This document shows positions 11,674 to 22,541 of a stretch of 64,000 nt of DNA, in pieces. The notes beneath the pieces were generated by a model, which had not been told where the DNA came from, did not search any database, and worked only from the letters and a program-made list of their open reading frames with translations. The translations under genes and the position numbers were made by a program. Numbering within the stretch: position 1 is the stretch's first letter; each line of letters starts with the position of its first letter. Origin of the DNA: Trichostrongylus colubriformis (Eukaryota > Nematoda > Chromadorea > Rhabditida > Trichostrongylidae); the NCBI GenBank assembly GCA_963978905.1, contig OZ022258.1, forward strand, positions 56,218,591 through 56,282,590. Direction: 5' to 3'.

Positions 11674-11723
11674 TAAGTGGTCTACGCCATTAGTGCTATA
11701 AGTGGTCTACGCCATTAGTGCTA
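11674..11723 (+). repeat. Perfect 25-bp tandem duplication
   Basis: The unit TAAGTGGTCTACGCCATTAG plus TGCTA occurs twice in direct succession, immediately downstream of the truncated MITE. Confidence 0.85.
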
Positions 11724-14307
11724 TGAAAACAATCGGATATGAATAAGAGTTCAGAATGGACGAGTTCGCCAGAGCTGATTGTGTCGTCTGCTTCTGTTTA
11801 TGACATAAGCTCGTTAGAATATTAGAGTTATGTACTGAATCCTTGGGCCGTGGGAATCTCAGGGATTTTAACATCTCCCCTCAGGTCTGCGGGGGTGAGG
11901 GGCGAAGTGCATAGAACGGAGAAGGGCCTTCGGACTGACTTTGATGAGCCTCCTTTCCATATAAGCGATATGGGACTTATTTCAAAAAAGGAGAGAAGTC
12001 GGACAAAAAACCGCAAAGCAGAAGAAAGGCTAAAAAATGAGAATATTTGGTTCTTTAAATTGTTACTGTATGCAAGTATGTGCTTTGAATGTATCAAACA
12101 AGTTAGGGCATAACTACTGAAGAATCGAAACCATGCGGATCTTCCCGCATGAGTGTAAGAGCGTAGACGGTGACTGTTATACGCGCAGTTGTTCTATTTT
12201 GCGGTTTATACAGCGCTACACTTCGCGTGGTGTCTCCTTTGTGAGGACTGTAGTGATGGTCTTCGACGTAACGTTCGAAGGCTTGCCTTTCAATTGGCTT
12301 CATTGCTGCTGGTGAAAGAACTACTAAAGTACCTTAATCAAATCAAGAACAGCTATACCGAACCTCCACCCCTCTTACGGTAGAAATTGGATTTTCGCGC
12401 GCGAATGTGATATCAGAATGAGCATAAAATACAAGGATTCCATGTGACTGTAATCCGCCTGGTTTGGTGGGATGTCATCAATTGACTATAGAGTGAATGA
12501 TGCTGAATAAGCTTTCACGAAATTAGTGAAAAATCAAGGGTGCAATGTCCCCCTCACTTTCTACCGAGGTTTTGATAGCATGGTATAAGCCAAAATTTAT
12601 TTAATTATTCGTAAACGCCAGATAGACGCTCCAGATAACAGAAAAACGGCCAAAAAACACCGATTATGGCACTTTATTGTTCAGACACGACTACGAATCC
12701 ATAGGATATTAGGTAGGAGGAAGGAAGTAGTTAAATGTAAAAATCATTCGTAATTGTCATCAAGAACCCGCGGCTTAATGAGAAATACCGTGATATACCG
12801 CAAGAACGAAGATCAATGAGATCGTCGAGAAAAGGGCGAAACAAAAAAGCGGCCGCCTGCGCGACTGGCGGTAGCCGATGTGGACTTGTTGATTCACATT
12901 TCATCAGATAGAGATCTATGGAGTGATCGTTCGTCAAACATCAACTCCGCTAAGGACCGCGCACTACTGAATCCCAGCGAAGATTCTGTTCACCAGCCAA
13001 TAAACCCCCTCCCCACCTGCCATTTTCGTAACATCTATTAATTAAGAACACTAACGAACAATTTAAAGTCAAAGAGCACGACTAGAAGAGCGACTTGCGC
13101 ATCATATATTTCCCGCTTGGTGTTCGAGACCGGTCTCTCACTCAAGGAAGCGTCCCTGAGGTCACGTAGTCACTTGTAAGCCAAGTACTACTTTGAAAGT
13201 GGGTTGGCCCCACTCGAAGCGGAATAAAGACCCAACCCAACACATGCATCCGATCTTAATTCTGACCAGTAGAAACTCAAAAATGGATCACTGTGCCATG
13301 CGATCCGCACTTTGTCCTTTTCAAAGAAAGTCTCGTATCATATACTCAATCAGGGCAAGATAGGTGAAATCGGTGGGCTTCTTTCTTATTCTCGAAGTGG
13401 GTCTTTAGCAATTACCTTGCACCTGGCCTCAATTCATGTGACCTCAATACCTGCATGAGGTCGAAAATCACTAGTGAAATCGTAGCTAATGGAAGGGGGA
13501 TTCTGAATAGTTGCTGGACGAGTTACTGTAACTACAATTGTGATTTGGACACAAAGTGGCTGTGTTACATGAGTCTTCCGTGAGAGAGCATTTTTTATTT
13601 ATTAAATCAATTTCTGATGTTCTGGAGCACCTTACCTGTTATAAACCAAGGATTTTGCGATTTTGATTGAATTTTCAATCAACTTCTTTGAATTCTACCG
13701 AATTTCCCTGACTTTTCGTGGGTGTCGAATTCGAATAAAAATAAGACTCAAAAAAATCCCACTATTTTTGCCTCAAATCAGTTCCATAAAGCGTTTTGTC
13801 GTCCCGCGATTTCTGATGCTTCAAACCAGGCACCAAGAAAGATCTCATCCAGGGATTGGGCGGCCGACAACTCGATAGCGGCGGAGATCGGATCGTTGAC
13901 CATGCTCACTAGTGTCTACTGTCCAGGCTACAGCTTGCGGAGATGGAGCATGCCGGAAATTCCTTAGAAAATGAAAATATGGGTACTCGCCGAATAACTG
14001 AACAGTCATTATTATGAGGGTTTATCGGAAATTCGCTGAATAGTGTAGTGTTTACCAGAAAAATAATGATGTAACCGAATCCGAAATAATCACAAGAACG
14101 ATCTTCGGCGACGGTTCGGGTGTGAATAGCTAATCAAGGTCGCGCGTTTTTGCTGAATCAGAGGCGCGTGCCGTCTTTATCATCATCTTGAGATCGTCTG
14201 GTCTACGCTGTATAATGTGAAGGCTGCAGGGATACTTCCTTTCACTGTCCTTTCCTGTCACTACTGAATTCTCCCAATTGAGCTTTACGGGCCTAATTGT
14301 CAGGACG
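11724..14307. other. Intergenic, nothing recognised
   Basis: No supported exon, RNA gene or terminal repeat pair. About 12740-12900 weakly resembles the family B head. Confidence 0.4.
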
Positions 14308-14584
14308 GGTGGTGTAGTGGATACAGTTGGGGGGGTACTCTCACGCTCATGGTGCGGGGATCAAATCCAGCATCAACGCCCGCACAGGTTAACCAACGCT
14401 TCCATCTTTTCTGGGTCGGTGAGTTGGTACCAAGCTGGTCTGAAAAGAAAAAACCACTGTCTTGTACATCAGCTGGTTGTGCAAGTCATTGTATGGGCCA
14501 AATCGCATCCACCTGCCACCATACTTCTGAATGGTGCTAGCGTGCGCGGCGTATCTGCGTACAAAAAGTTGATTTACGCAAAAA
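14308..14584 (+). repeat. tRNA-derived SINE
   Basis: The head GGTGGTGTAGTGGATACAG is A-box-like, and GGGGATCAAATCCAGC contains the B-box core GGATCAAATCC. The body has TGGGTCGGTGAGTTGGTACC and TTGTACATCAGCTGG, and the tail has TCTGAATGGTGCTAG and GTGCGCGGCG. Confidence 0.8.
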
Positions 14585-15374
14585 TTTATCTTATAATTTA
14601 TTGTTGGTTTGTCACTCGACTTTTCTCCCTCACAATGGTTCATCTTTCTGCGCTTTATTGCAGCAAACGTTTTTTGAAGGAAAATTTATAGATCATGAAA
14701 ATATGTGACTTTCTCAACTGCGGTTCATTACGATTGCAGTTCAACAGTATAATGAGGTTCGATTCTCGCGAATAGGGATGTTGGATGAACGAATTTTTTT
14801 TGAAAACTAAAAAGGAAAAAAATCATCAAAGTAGCGTAAATTGTGCAATAACAGGAGTAGGTCAATGATTCACAATCGCCTCCTACAACTCATTCTTAAC
14901 CAGATTCCGGCGGTATTTGAATGGTCTGGTCTTCTATGGAAGCTCAGGTGGCAGGTCCATCTACGAGCAGAAGATACTACTGTGATTGACAGTTGTGTGG
15001 GGAAATGAAATGGTTGTGTTAGTTTTTCCGAAAAAATAGTTCGATAAACGAGAAAGATGTAGGGGACTACATACTTCTGATTTTGTTTGATTTCAAGTGC
15101 AGATCAATTATTAATGGAAGTGAAATTTTTGGGAGGTCTTTTATGAAATACTAAGTTTGGCTTCCGTATCATATGAGTTTTTACCAACAAGTAATGACAA
15201 ATATCCTTTCTCTGTACTCTTCAGTGAGAGAAGGGAGAGAAACAAAACTGAAGAATACTATATTTATGTAAAATCTTTGCGATCCATATAAACAATTAAA
15301 GCCGTAACGCTTTGGAAAATGTGAGATTTAGTTGTAGAACTAGGGATAATGCTTCGCAAAAGATTTCATTCTGT

Positions 15375-15396
15375 ATAAATAAATAAATAAATAAAT
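15375..15396 (+). repeat. (AAAT)n microsatellite
   Basis: Five tandem AAAT units. They lie 26 bases before the palindrome at 15422. Confidence 0.9.
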
Positions 15397-15421
15397 GCCA
15401 TACACGGCTTCTGGCACAGTA

Positions 15422-15658
15422 AGGCCGCGGTCATACTTTGCGTTGTCTGCGGCAGGGCGTGGCCGCGTATCTTGCGTCTCCACACTGCCTCGTTGCCTGC
15501 GTCATCTCTGCACCTCCCCCGTGCCACTCTCTCTCGCTGCCTGTGAGAGAGAGTGGCACGGGGGAGGTGCAGAGATGACGCAGGCAACGAGGCAGTGTGG
15601 AGACGCAAGATACGCGGCCACGCCCTGCCGCAGACAACGCAAAGTATGACCGCGGCCT
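15422..15658. repeat. Perfect 114-bp-armed palindrome
   Basis: The left arm 15422-15535 (starts AGGCCGCGGTCATACTTTGC) is the exact reverse complement of the right arm 15545-15658 (ends GCAAAGTATGACCGCGGCCT). The spacer is only 9 bases (GCTGCCTGT). Arms are GC-rich compared with their surroundings. It may be a fold-back DNA element. Open frames inside it mirror each other and are not genes. Confidence 0.95.
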
Positions 15659-16925
15659 AACACTCCTCCTGGCTACTTTTTGTAAAAGGATGTAGATGGT
15701 GTGGTGCAGTAAAAAGATAGAAGATTAGCTAAGATTGGAGAGAGGAGGAGAAGAGATTGAATAAATGAAATGATTAGCGAAGGGAGCTTCAAAACGGCGG
15801 CATTAACCTGCGCTGAACTATCTCAAATTGTAAGGACGTCCATGTGAAATGTTGCAACCGCGAAAACGCCAGTGATCAGGCATCTATACCAACTGACGTC
15901 ATTATTCTATTCACTCATCAACTCCAATCGAACAGCGCATCGTTAAGTTTCCAAGGTTATCGCTGATCAACAAGGTTCGATTTATTTGTTCCAAACAAGA
16001 AGCAGCGATTCCGCGTCTTTCGGAGGGCTTTCGCTCAATAAACAAGGTCAAATTTTCCCTAGTGTTTTCAATCCTTCTAGTATGCCACATGCACCTGTGT
16101 TCTAATCCAAATCGTAGATGTGTTTGATAGGTTGCTCGTGCTAGTGCACAAACAGCGGCTTATGGAGCCTGACAGGGTCTGTAAGTGTACAATGTGACGA
16201 TTCCAGGAATATGGACGTGAATCTACCTTCCTCGCAGAAAACTTCGGTGGAATTGCGGGGATGAAAAGGAATATTCTAGTGCTTCTCAAAATCGGCTTGA
16301 AGGCACCGGGAGTGGGCAATTTTGGCGGTGTACGCCTGCAGTTCCGTCAGGTTTCAACAAATGCACACGTGACAGGTCGAGTACTAGTTCATTAGGTTTT
16401 TTTTTATCACAAAGCATTTTTTTCAAACACTTTGGCTTTTTTTCCTTTCACTGTTCTATTTGCTTTACATCATTATTAAGAAAGCAAATTTGCTCTATGC
16501 GACATCAAATGACAACGGCCTCTGGCTTCTTCTCCCGCGGCCAGCTGGCAACTCGAGTTGAAGAGCGGAGCGCCAGAATCGCAACAAAGCCCCAAAAACG
16601 CGTTTTTCAACGCAACTTTCACAACACATGCTCTCTTCTGAGCTCGAATGTTCGTGCACAAATAACAGTGTTCCATATTGGCTTTCCTTCTTTGCCCCTT
16701 CTCTCCCTTTCGGTGTCTTTGAGTACCTTTTTTCGAGGACCGCTCTTGTATTGAAGTGAATCATCTCATTATTCGATTGACTGTAGGGCCAGCGTCGTGA
16801 ATATGATTACACTGGGTTCGTGTGATGCGGTGGAATTTTTCAGAGATTCAGTCCAAATTTTTCACATGAAATTATATGGAGGAAAGACCCAGAGGGTATT
16901 TCTTTACCTTTCACGGGAAAGCTGG
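15659..16925. other. Intergenic, nothing recognised
   Basis: No supported feature. Open frames here lack splice context and resemblance to any family. Confidence 0.4.
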
Positions 16926-17060
16926 AGATGGTGCAGTGACAAATAGCGCCACTTCCGTTCGCACGGACCTCGATCGGCGTGAATCCGGGTTCCCGATTTA
17001 TGGCCCCCTGGTCATCCAAACCTTGACGACTGTGAGGTTGGCGAACAGACGTGTACATCT
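16926..17060 (+). repeat. 5' fragment of tRNA-derived SINE
   Basis: GATGGTGCAGTGACAAATAG followed by GCGCCACTTCCGTTCGCAC matches the head of the SINE family. The rest is too diverged. Confidence 0.45.
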
Positions 17061-17696
17061 ATTAGTATTGCTAGGCGAGCTATTGGTCAAATGCCACTGC
17101 AATTTTTAATGGAGGGGAATGCATGCTGCATTCCATAATGAAGCCTGGGATTAAATGCATCATAAGGACCTTTTCCACTGATTCCACGTCCGAGCGGTGT
17201 GATTCCCAACCTTTCAGTATGGTAATTCCCAAATTCTACGTATTTACAGGTAGATTTCTGTTTGTTGTGTATGTTATTGTGTAGTTTTACTTTCCTGAAA
17301 GCTCAGAAGATTTCCGTTGGATTATGATCTTTCATCAGCGAACGTGAAAACAAGTTTTCCTTTGATTTGAACCACTCTGCAGCATTCCCGAGAACACCAC
17401 CTCTCAATGGGACTTGTTTACAGGGTGTGAAGGTCGACGACCGCTAACTGCGCACTACTGACGGGTTTCGAGTCCGTTACACTGAAAATTAGGCTTCAGT
17501 GTTTACAGACCTAATTCTACTGACGCCTCGAAGTTAGAAATTCTCATAAGAATCTGTCAGTTAGTAGATAGTTTGAAAGCGTAGGAGGCAGTGGTTAGCG
17601 GGATAAAGGTGAAGAGTTTACATCAGACCAACGAGTGCATTCGACCTATTCCCTCTCGAGTGCGAGTACCAGTGGCAGGGATGGCAGCCTTCAAGC

Positions 17697-17763
17697 GAGG
17701 CATTGTGGCATGGGTGTAGGAGGCAGAATGGCATGGGTACAGGAGGCAGTGTGGCATGGGTGG
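17697..17763 (+). repeat. Three tandem units of about 22 bp
   Basis: Three imperfect units built on GAGGCANNNTGGCATGGGT. The following GTGCAGAGATGACGCAG is shared with the arms of the palindrome at 15.4 kb, so this is probably a diverged relative of that element. Confidence 0.75.
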
Positions 17764-18919
17764 AAGTGCAGAGATGACGCAGCCACGCTCTGCCGGGCTC
17801 CCAAGGGCATCGATTCGGCAAGTCGTACTGGTGGCGCCGCGAGTGGCCGCGAAGCGATTTTCCGTGATAAGTGCACGCACCCAACACGATTGCTATAGTC
17901 CTTCGTGAACTACTTTAAAACATTGCAGCTGCTCATTTCGGCTAGCTTATTTACATACATTTATTTTTTAATAATCAAGACACAAGGATCGCAAATAAAT
18001 GAACGTGAAATGGTGCCAACAAATTGACTTATAGTCAAGTTTGAAACTGGATACTATTATGTTTATGAGCGCCTAGATTGTAATTCAATCCTATTATGTT
18101 ACTTTATCTTGTAAAATAATATTATGGTTGCCCTGTTAGAGTGCGTTTGAGTCCTGCGGATTCCGTTGCCCGAGCTACTGTGGAGGGCGTAGCAACGTTT
18201 ACGATGGCTGCCTTTCGTCTGATCACTCTTTCAGTGAGGCGATGGTCGTCGATGGGATGGAGGAAAATCCTGAATTCCGTGTTTCTAACCGCCTCATTCC
18301 GTTCTTTCATATAGTACCTTCAATTATATGGCAAATAAGGATGTCATTCCTTGCTTAATCTTCTCAAAAGTATTCAGCGATGTGTAAGGAAAAGAATTGT
18401 GATCAGGTTTTTCTGATTTGTTTCCGATTTTCCCAAGTGCCAAAAGTGGGAAATACCAAGCCGTCATCATTTTTGTGATTATGCGGCGACAATCACGGAC
18501 TGGACTTTAAGGCGCTAAAGATCACTTGGATCGGAGTGTCACGTGCAGCAGTATGGCAATAACTTTTGGGGAGCGGAGCGGAACGGATCTTCTCAGACAT
18601 CAACCACGACAAGAAGATTTTTTCAGGTGGGGGATATGAATGCTGAATTATGAAGTATGAAGAATACATTGCAAACTCCATTCATCAACTCTTTCTGGAG
18701 CGAACCGCGTAGTGCATTCCATCGCATTTGTAGAGGCAGTTGATTGTATGATGGGGCATTATTAACTATACATCAGCTATTATATTAAGTATATTACATT
18801 GATACATTGACTTTCACCGCGATTCCAGGCTGCATAAGCATTCTTCAGCCTTCGAGAAAAATATGATACTTCGTCCACCAGCGAAGGGAATGCTTTTGGA
18901 GCCGAACCGGCGTACACTC
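17764..18919. other. Intergenic, nothing firm
   Basis: A minus-strand open frame near 18122-18310 has moderately coding-like composition but no splice signals or recognisable domain. Nothing else seen. Confidence 0.35.
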
Positions 18920-18923
18920 TTAA

Positions 18924-19350
18924 AGGAATCGTGCACGGAAGATGAGTTTCTCTGCTACCTATATATTTATATTATATTTGCCTCATAGGAGCCGCTTGCA
19001 AAGTTTCACGCAAAAAAGGTAAGACTCTGGTCAAGATACAGCTCCTTAAAGTGGTGGTCGAGGGGGATAGGCCTCAGAGTGTATGCCCGCCCCATCGTCC
19101 GCTGCGGTCGGAGACAAAGAGTGGGACTGTTTACGCAACATTCTGTTGCCACTATGCGTCTCCGACTGCGGCGGACGGCGGGGCGGGCATTTATCCTGAG
19201 GCCCCACCCCTCGACCACCTATTTGACGAGCTGTCTCTCAGCAGCATTCTCAGTTTTTCGAGTGAAACTTTGCATGCGGCCTTTATTAGGCAAATACATC
19301 ATAAATATGTGTGGGTAACGTAGAAACTCTTTTTCCCATAAACGATTCCT
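18924..19350. mobile_element. TTAA-type palindromic MITE, copy 1
   Basis: TTAA at 18920-18923 precedes AGGAATCGTGCACGGAAGAT. The right end AACGATTCCT is followed by TCAA, a mutated TTAA. The two halves are long inverted repeats meeting around 19130. No transposase. Confidence 0.8.
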
Positions 19351-21534
19351 TCAAGTGATATCATCGCCTCTTAATCGCTGAGCCACCTACGCTCGTCTGT
19401 GGAATGGGGTCGAACTCGAAGTGTCAGCAAACAGCAAACAGTGAGTCCCGCTACTTCTACTACTCAGGCTGTTTGCGACTGTTTGGACCTGCCTTTGGTC
19501 ACTTTGAGTCCAATTTGATCGGATATATGCCAAGTCCACCTAGTTAGTGTTGTGTTACCGATAGTGCTGCATTTCAGCGGGGTTACCGCGCACTCGATCA
19601 AATGCCATGCATGAGCCACTTACACCGCACTCCTCAGTGGTTTCTCGTTTGCATATGGTGTTGAAAAGACTTGAGACGTCTAATCAAGTTATTTACGAGC
19701 GATGGTGCTCACACAAGAAGCCGCAGAATCGACTACCATCAACAGACACAGCCGATAATCGGTTATCAGAACTACACCCAGCGCAGCGCACGAGAACAGC
19801 CTGTTCGTTATGTAGTTTGTAGTGTAGTGATCATCATAGCAACGCGGCCGCCGGGATAACAACAGATGATGATGACAAATAAGAAATATATCAACAAGTT
19901 TATTAGTGACGGCTTAGAGAAAGGGTGCTTTATGTGGGGATCAGATCAAGAACCAAGGCTATTACAGATCAAGCGAGTTTACGATTCTTTGGTCTCGGTT
20001 ATTGAGTATGCTCCTTGGTTCTCCTTGCTCCTCTCTCCTGGTTTTGAATGACATAGAGGCTCAGTCATGGCCCTCGAATGTCACCACGACTCACGGGAAA
20101 AGTCGTATGCGTGGCGCATCCTACAACTGTGTGTGAATTAGCTATCAGTCAGTAAACTTCCGGTCTACGGTGATTCGTTGCCATGTTAAGTGCTTTGAAT
20201 GAAGCACATCCTTTGTGTTGTTGAATATAGAGATGTGCGCCAGGACACTCGAAGGTCTCCGCGCTCCACAGGTACTTTTAAGGTCTTTCTAGGAATGGTA
20301 GCGTTCTATTGATACCGATCACTGCCTATCGGAGTGAGCAGATCACATTCGAGTGTCTTGACACACGTCATGTTAAAGTAGCGCGAGAGAGCCACCGGGC
20401 GGTTACTGTAGGCGAATGTAGTGGTGAAGTAGCCATATTGCACATGCAGTATTTGTACTATCGGTTCTGTGCATATAGTAACGTTTACCAAGAAAGTGCT
20501 ATTATAAATAGGAAACGGGCATTACTTTTGAATGATTTGGTGACCCAGTCTCACTCATTCGCTACTATGGTCAAATCTATGATTCCTTTTTTCCTCCAGA
20601 TCGTTAAGTTGGCTGAGTGGCGAAGAACGGTCATTGGGCTTTCACAGTTCAACTGGTTTCGAATGTGATGCTTCACAGTCTATTTCACTAATTTTTCATT
20701 GATTTTTCGCTTGCTAGGATCATATCAGATTCGTACAAGGTTATCACAATCACTAGCCATTGTCAAAACAATTAAAGTTATCATCAGTCACACTGAACCA
20801 TTATTTATAGATTTCAAGGCTCAAGACGGTTGTTGTATGTAAGTATTTTGCCTCATTCTCTTTTTCAACGAGGTAGGTGAAGGACAGGACACTCGGATTG
20901 GGTGTTTGGAGCAAATTAGCCTACACGGTCAGTGCGTTGTTGCCGATAATGGCAAAGTGAAGCGTATACTCATGAGGAAGACGATTAGCAAGCATAAAAG
21001 TTTCGAAAAACACATTTTGTTGTTGTTTTTGGATGAATAGTGCTGTCCATTAGTAAATGTATAGGGGATCTTCACAGCTCGAGAATTAGTGATGAATTCA
21101 CTAGGACATTTCATTTAGTCAAATCCTTGGCCATTTGTCGTTACTATTCTACCAGGCGTGAAAGCAGCTTCGCTTATTTTTGCGCCTGGTCTCCCCTATA
21201 AATACGTGCTCTCTCTCCTCGCACCACTTCCCCTCTACATTCTGAAACTTGCCTATGACCCTTCAGTTTTACTGAAGGATAAATGTGTGCTGGTTACTCG
21301 CTTGCGAGAAGAATGCTCATTTTCATGAACACTGATAAGTGTGATTCGCTATGGGGGTGTTGAAGCCTCATTCAGAAGTGACGGAAAGTTCAGTAGAATG
21401 GGAAACCAGGCCGGATGATTGGGGCTTTGGATTGACTCCACTTAGCGACATATCAGAAAAATCGAAAACTGCTCTCCTTCTACCTTCCGTCCCCCCTCCC
21501 CCTTCCCCAGAGTCGACTTCCGATAGGAGAACGT
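19351..21534. other. Intergenic; SINE tail fragment and one weak exon candidate
   Basis: GCGTGGCGCATCCTACAACT at about 20110 is a SINE tail fragment. A 28-base stretch 20811-20838 between TTATTTATAG and GTAAGTAT would join in phase to the exon at 22349, but is too short to trust. Confidence 0.35.
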
Positions 21535-21805
21535 AGTCTAGTGACAGGTGGCGCACATTACCACTCTTATGGTGCCGGGATCAATCCCGCATCAATGCAC
21601 CACTCCCAAGCCAAACAAACTTCCTAACTGTTCAGGCCCGGTGTTTGGTACCAGACTTGTCTGTAAGAATAAAAGCACTGACTTGTATCGCAGCTGGTCC
21701 CGCAAGTCAGCGTATAGGTCAAATGGCATTCATCTGCCACCACAATTCTGAATGGAACTAAAGTGCGCGGCGCATCACAGCAGGGAACTGATTGAAGCGA
21801 AAAAT
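21535..21805 (+). repeat. tRNA-derived SINE
   Basis: CTAGTGACAGGTGGCGCACA at the head, GGGATCAATCCCGC as B-box region, TTGGTACCAGACTTGTCTG and GCACTGACTTGTAT in the body, and GTGCGCGGCGCATC at the tail, all in family order. Confidence 0.8.
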
Positions 21806-21987
21806 TCCTTTGCCCCGGTCGACGATATCAATGAGGTGGGGGAGTACTTGTTGGATGTTGAACGGTTGTATGCCTCCTCAATATTGGTAATAGGTTGCTG
21901 AGTTATTGGTAAACGCTTCGGTCTCGGACCGGGGTGCTGATAAGCTACGGTAAATATACCATCCAGAAGCTGAGTTGCGGTGAAAGT

Positions 21988-22071
21988 GATCTCGGTAGTA
22001 TAACTGATTAGCACATATGCCTGGAAAGCATGGTGTGGGTTGCGGGTTTGAGTCCCGTCCGACACCGAAGC
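21988..22071 (+). pseudogene. tRNA-like sequence, probable tRNA pseudogene
   Basis: CTCGGTAGTATAACTGATTA closely resembles the 5' half of metazoan tRNA-Asp (A box). An anticodon-type stem-loop ATGC-CTGGAAA-GCAT follows, with GGA in the anticodon place. GCGGGTTTGAGTCCCGT is a well-paired T arm with a B box. The acceptor ends pair only about 5 bp, with mismatches, and the variable region is about 9 bases, so function is doubtful. Confidence 0.5.
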
Positions 22072-22348
22072 TTTTGCCCATAACTTAGCGACCTAACAAC
22101 AATTCTCGCATTGCTACTCGGCGATAATCAGCAGTTACCAAAACTTAAAAGTCAATATTCTTTATGGTTGGGAAAAATCGGCATCAGCTCACAGGATCAT
22201 GCTTGTGGGTATGTCACTTACTATGCACTTTTGGCGCATCGGTCATCCAATGGAATATGACTGTACAACATTCAATGAATTCTCACGTCCTTCCCCCCCT
22301 TTCTGACCATCATAACACATCGTAATAAACAACTGATGATTATTTCAG

Positions 22349-22541
22349 ATACAGATCAGAATTAATGTGTCTGCGCAAAAAGAAATCTAGAATGAGTCAC
22401 AAAGAAGTGAGGAAATCGGAGCAAGGCACCACCCCAAAATCACATACACCTCATACACCCATGGAAAAGCAAGCAGGAAAAACTCGCACGAAGACGACTG
22501 AAGAGGGAGAGAACGTGATGGCGAAAACATGCGCTGAACCT
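22349..22541 (+). CDS. Candidate exon, Lys/Thr-rich
   Basis: Starts after TTATTTCAG and ends at CCT before GTGAGTAC. It encodes YRSELMCLRKKKSRMSHKEV and continues with Lys/Thr/Pro-rich sequence to MAKTCAEP. Strong splice sites and an uninterrupted frame of 64 codons support it. A Met at 22364 could be a start. Confidence 0.45.
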
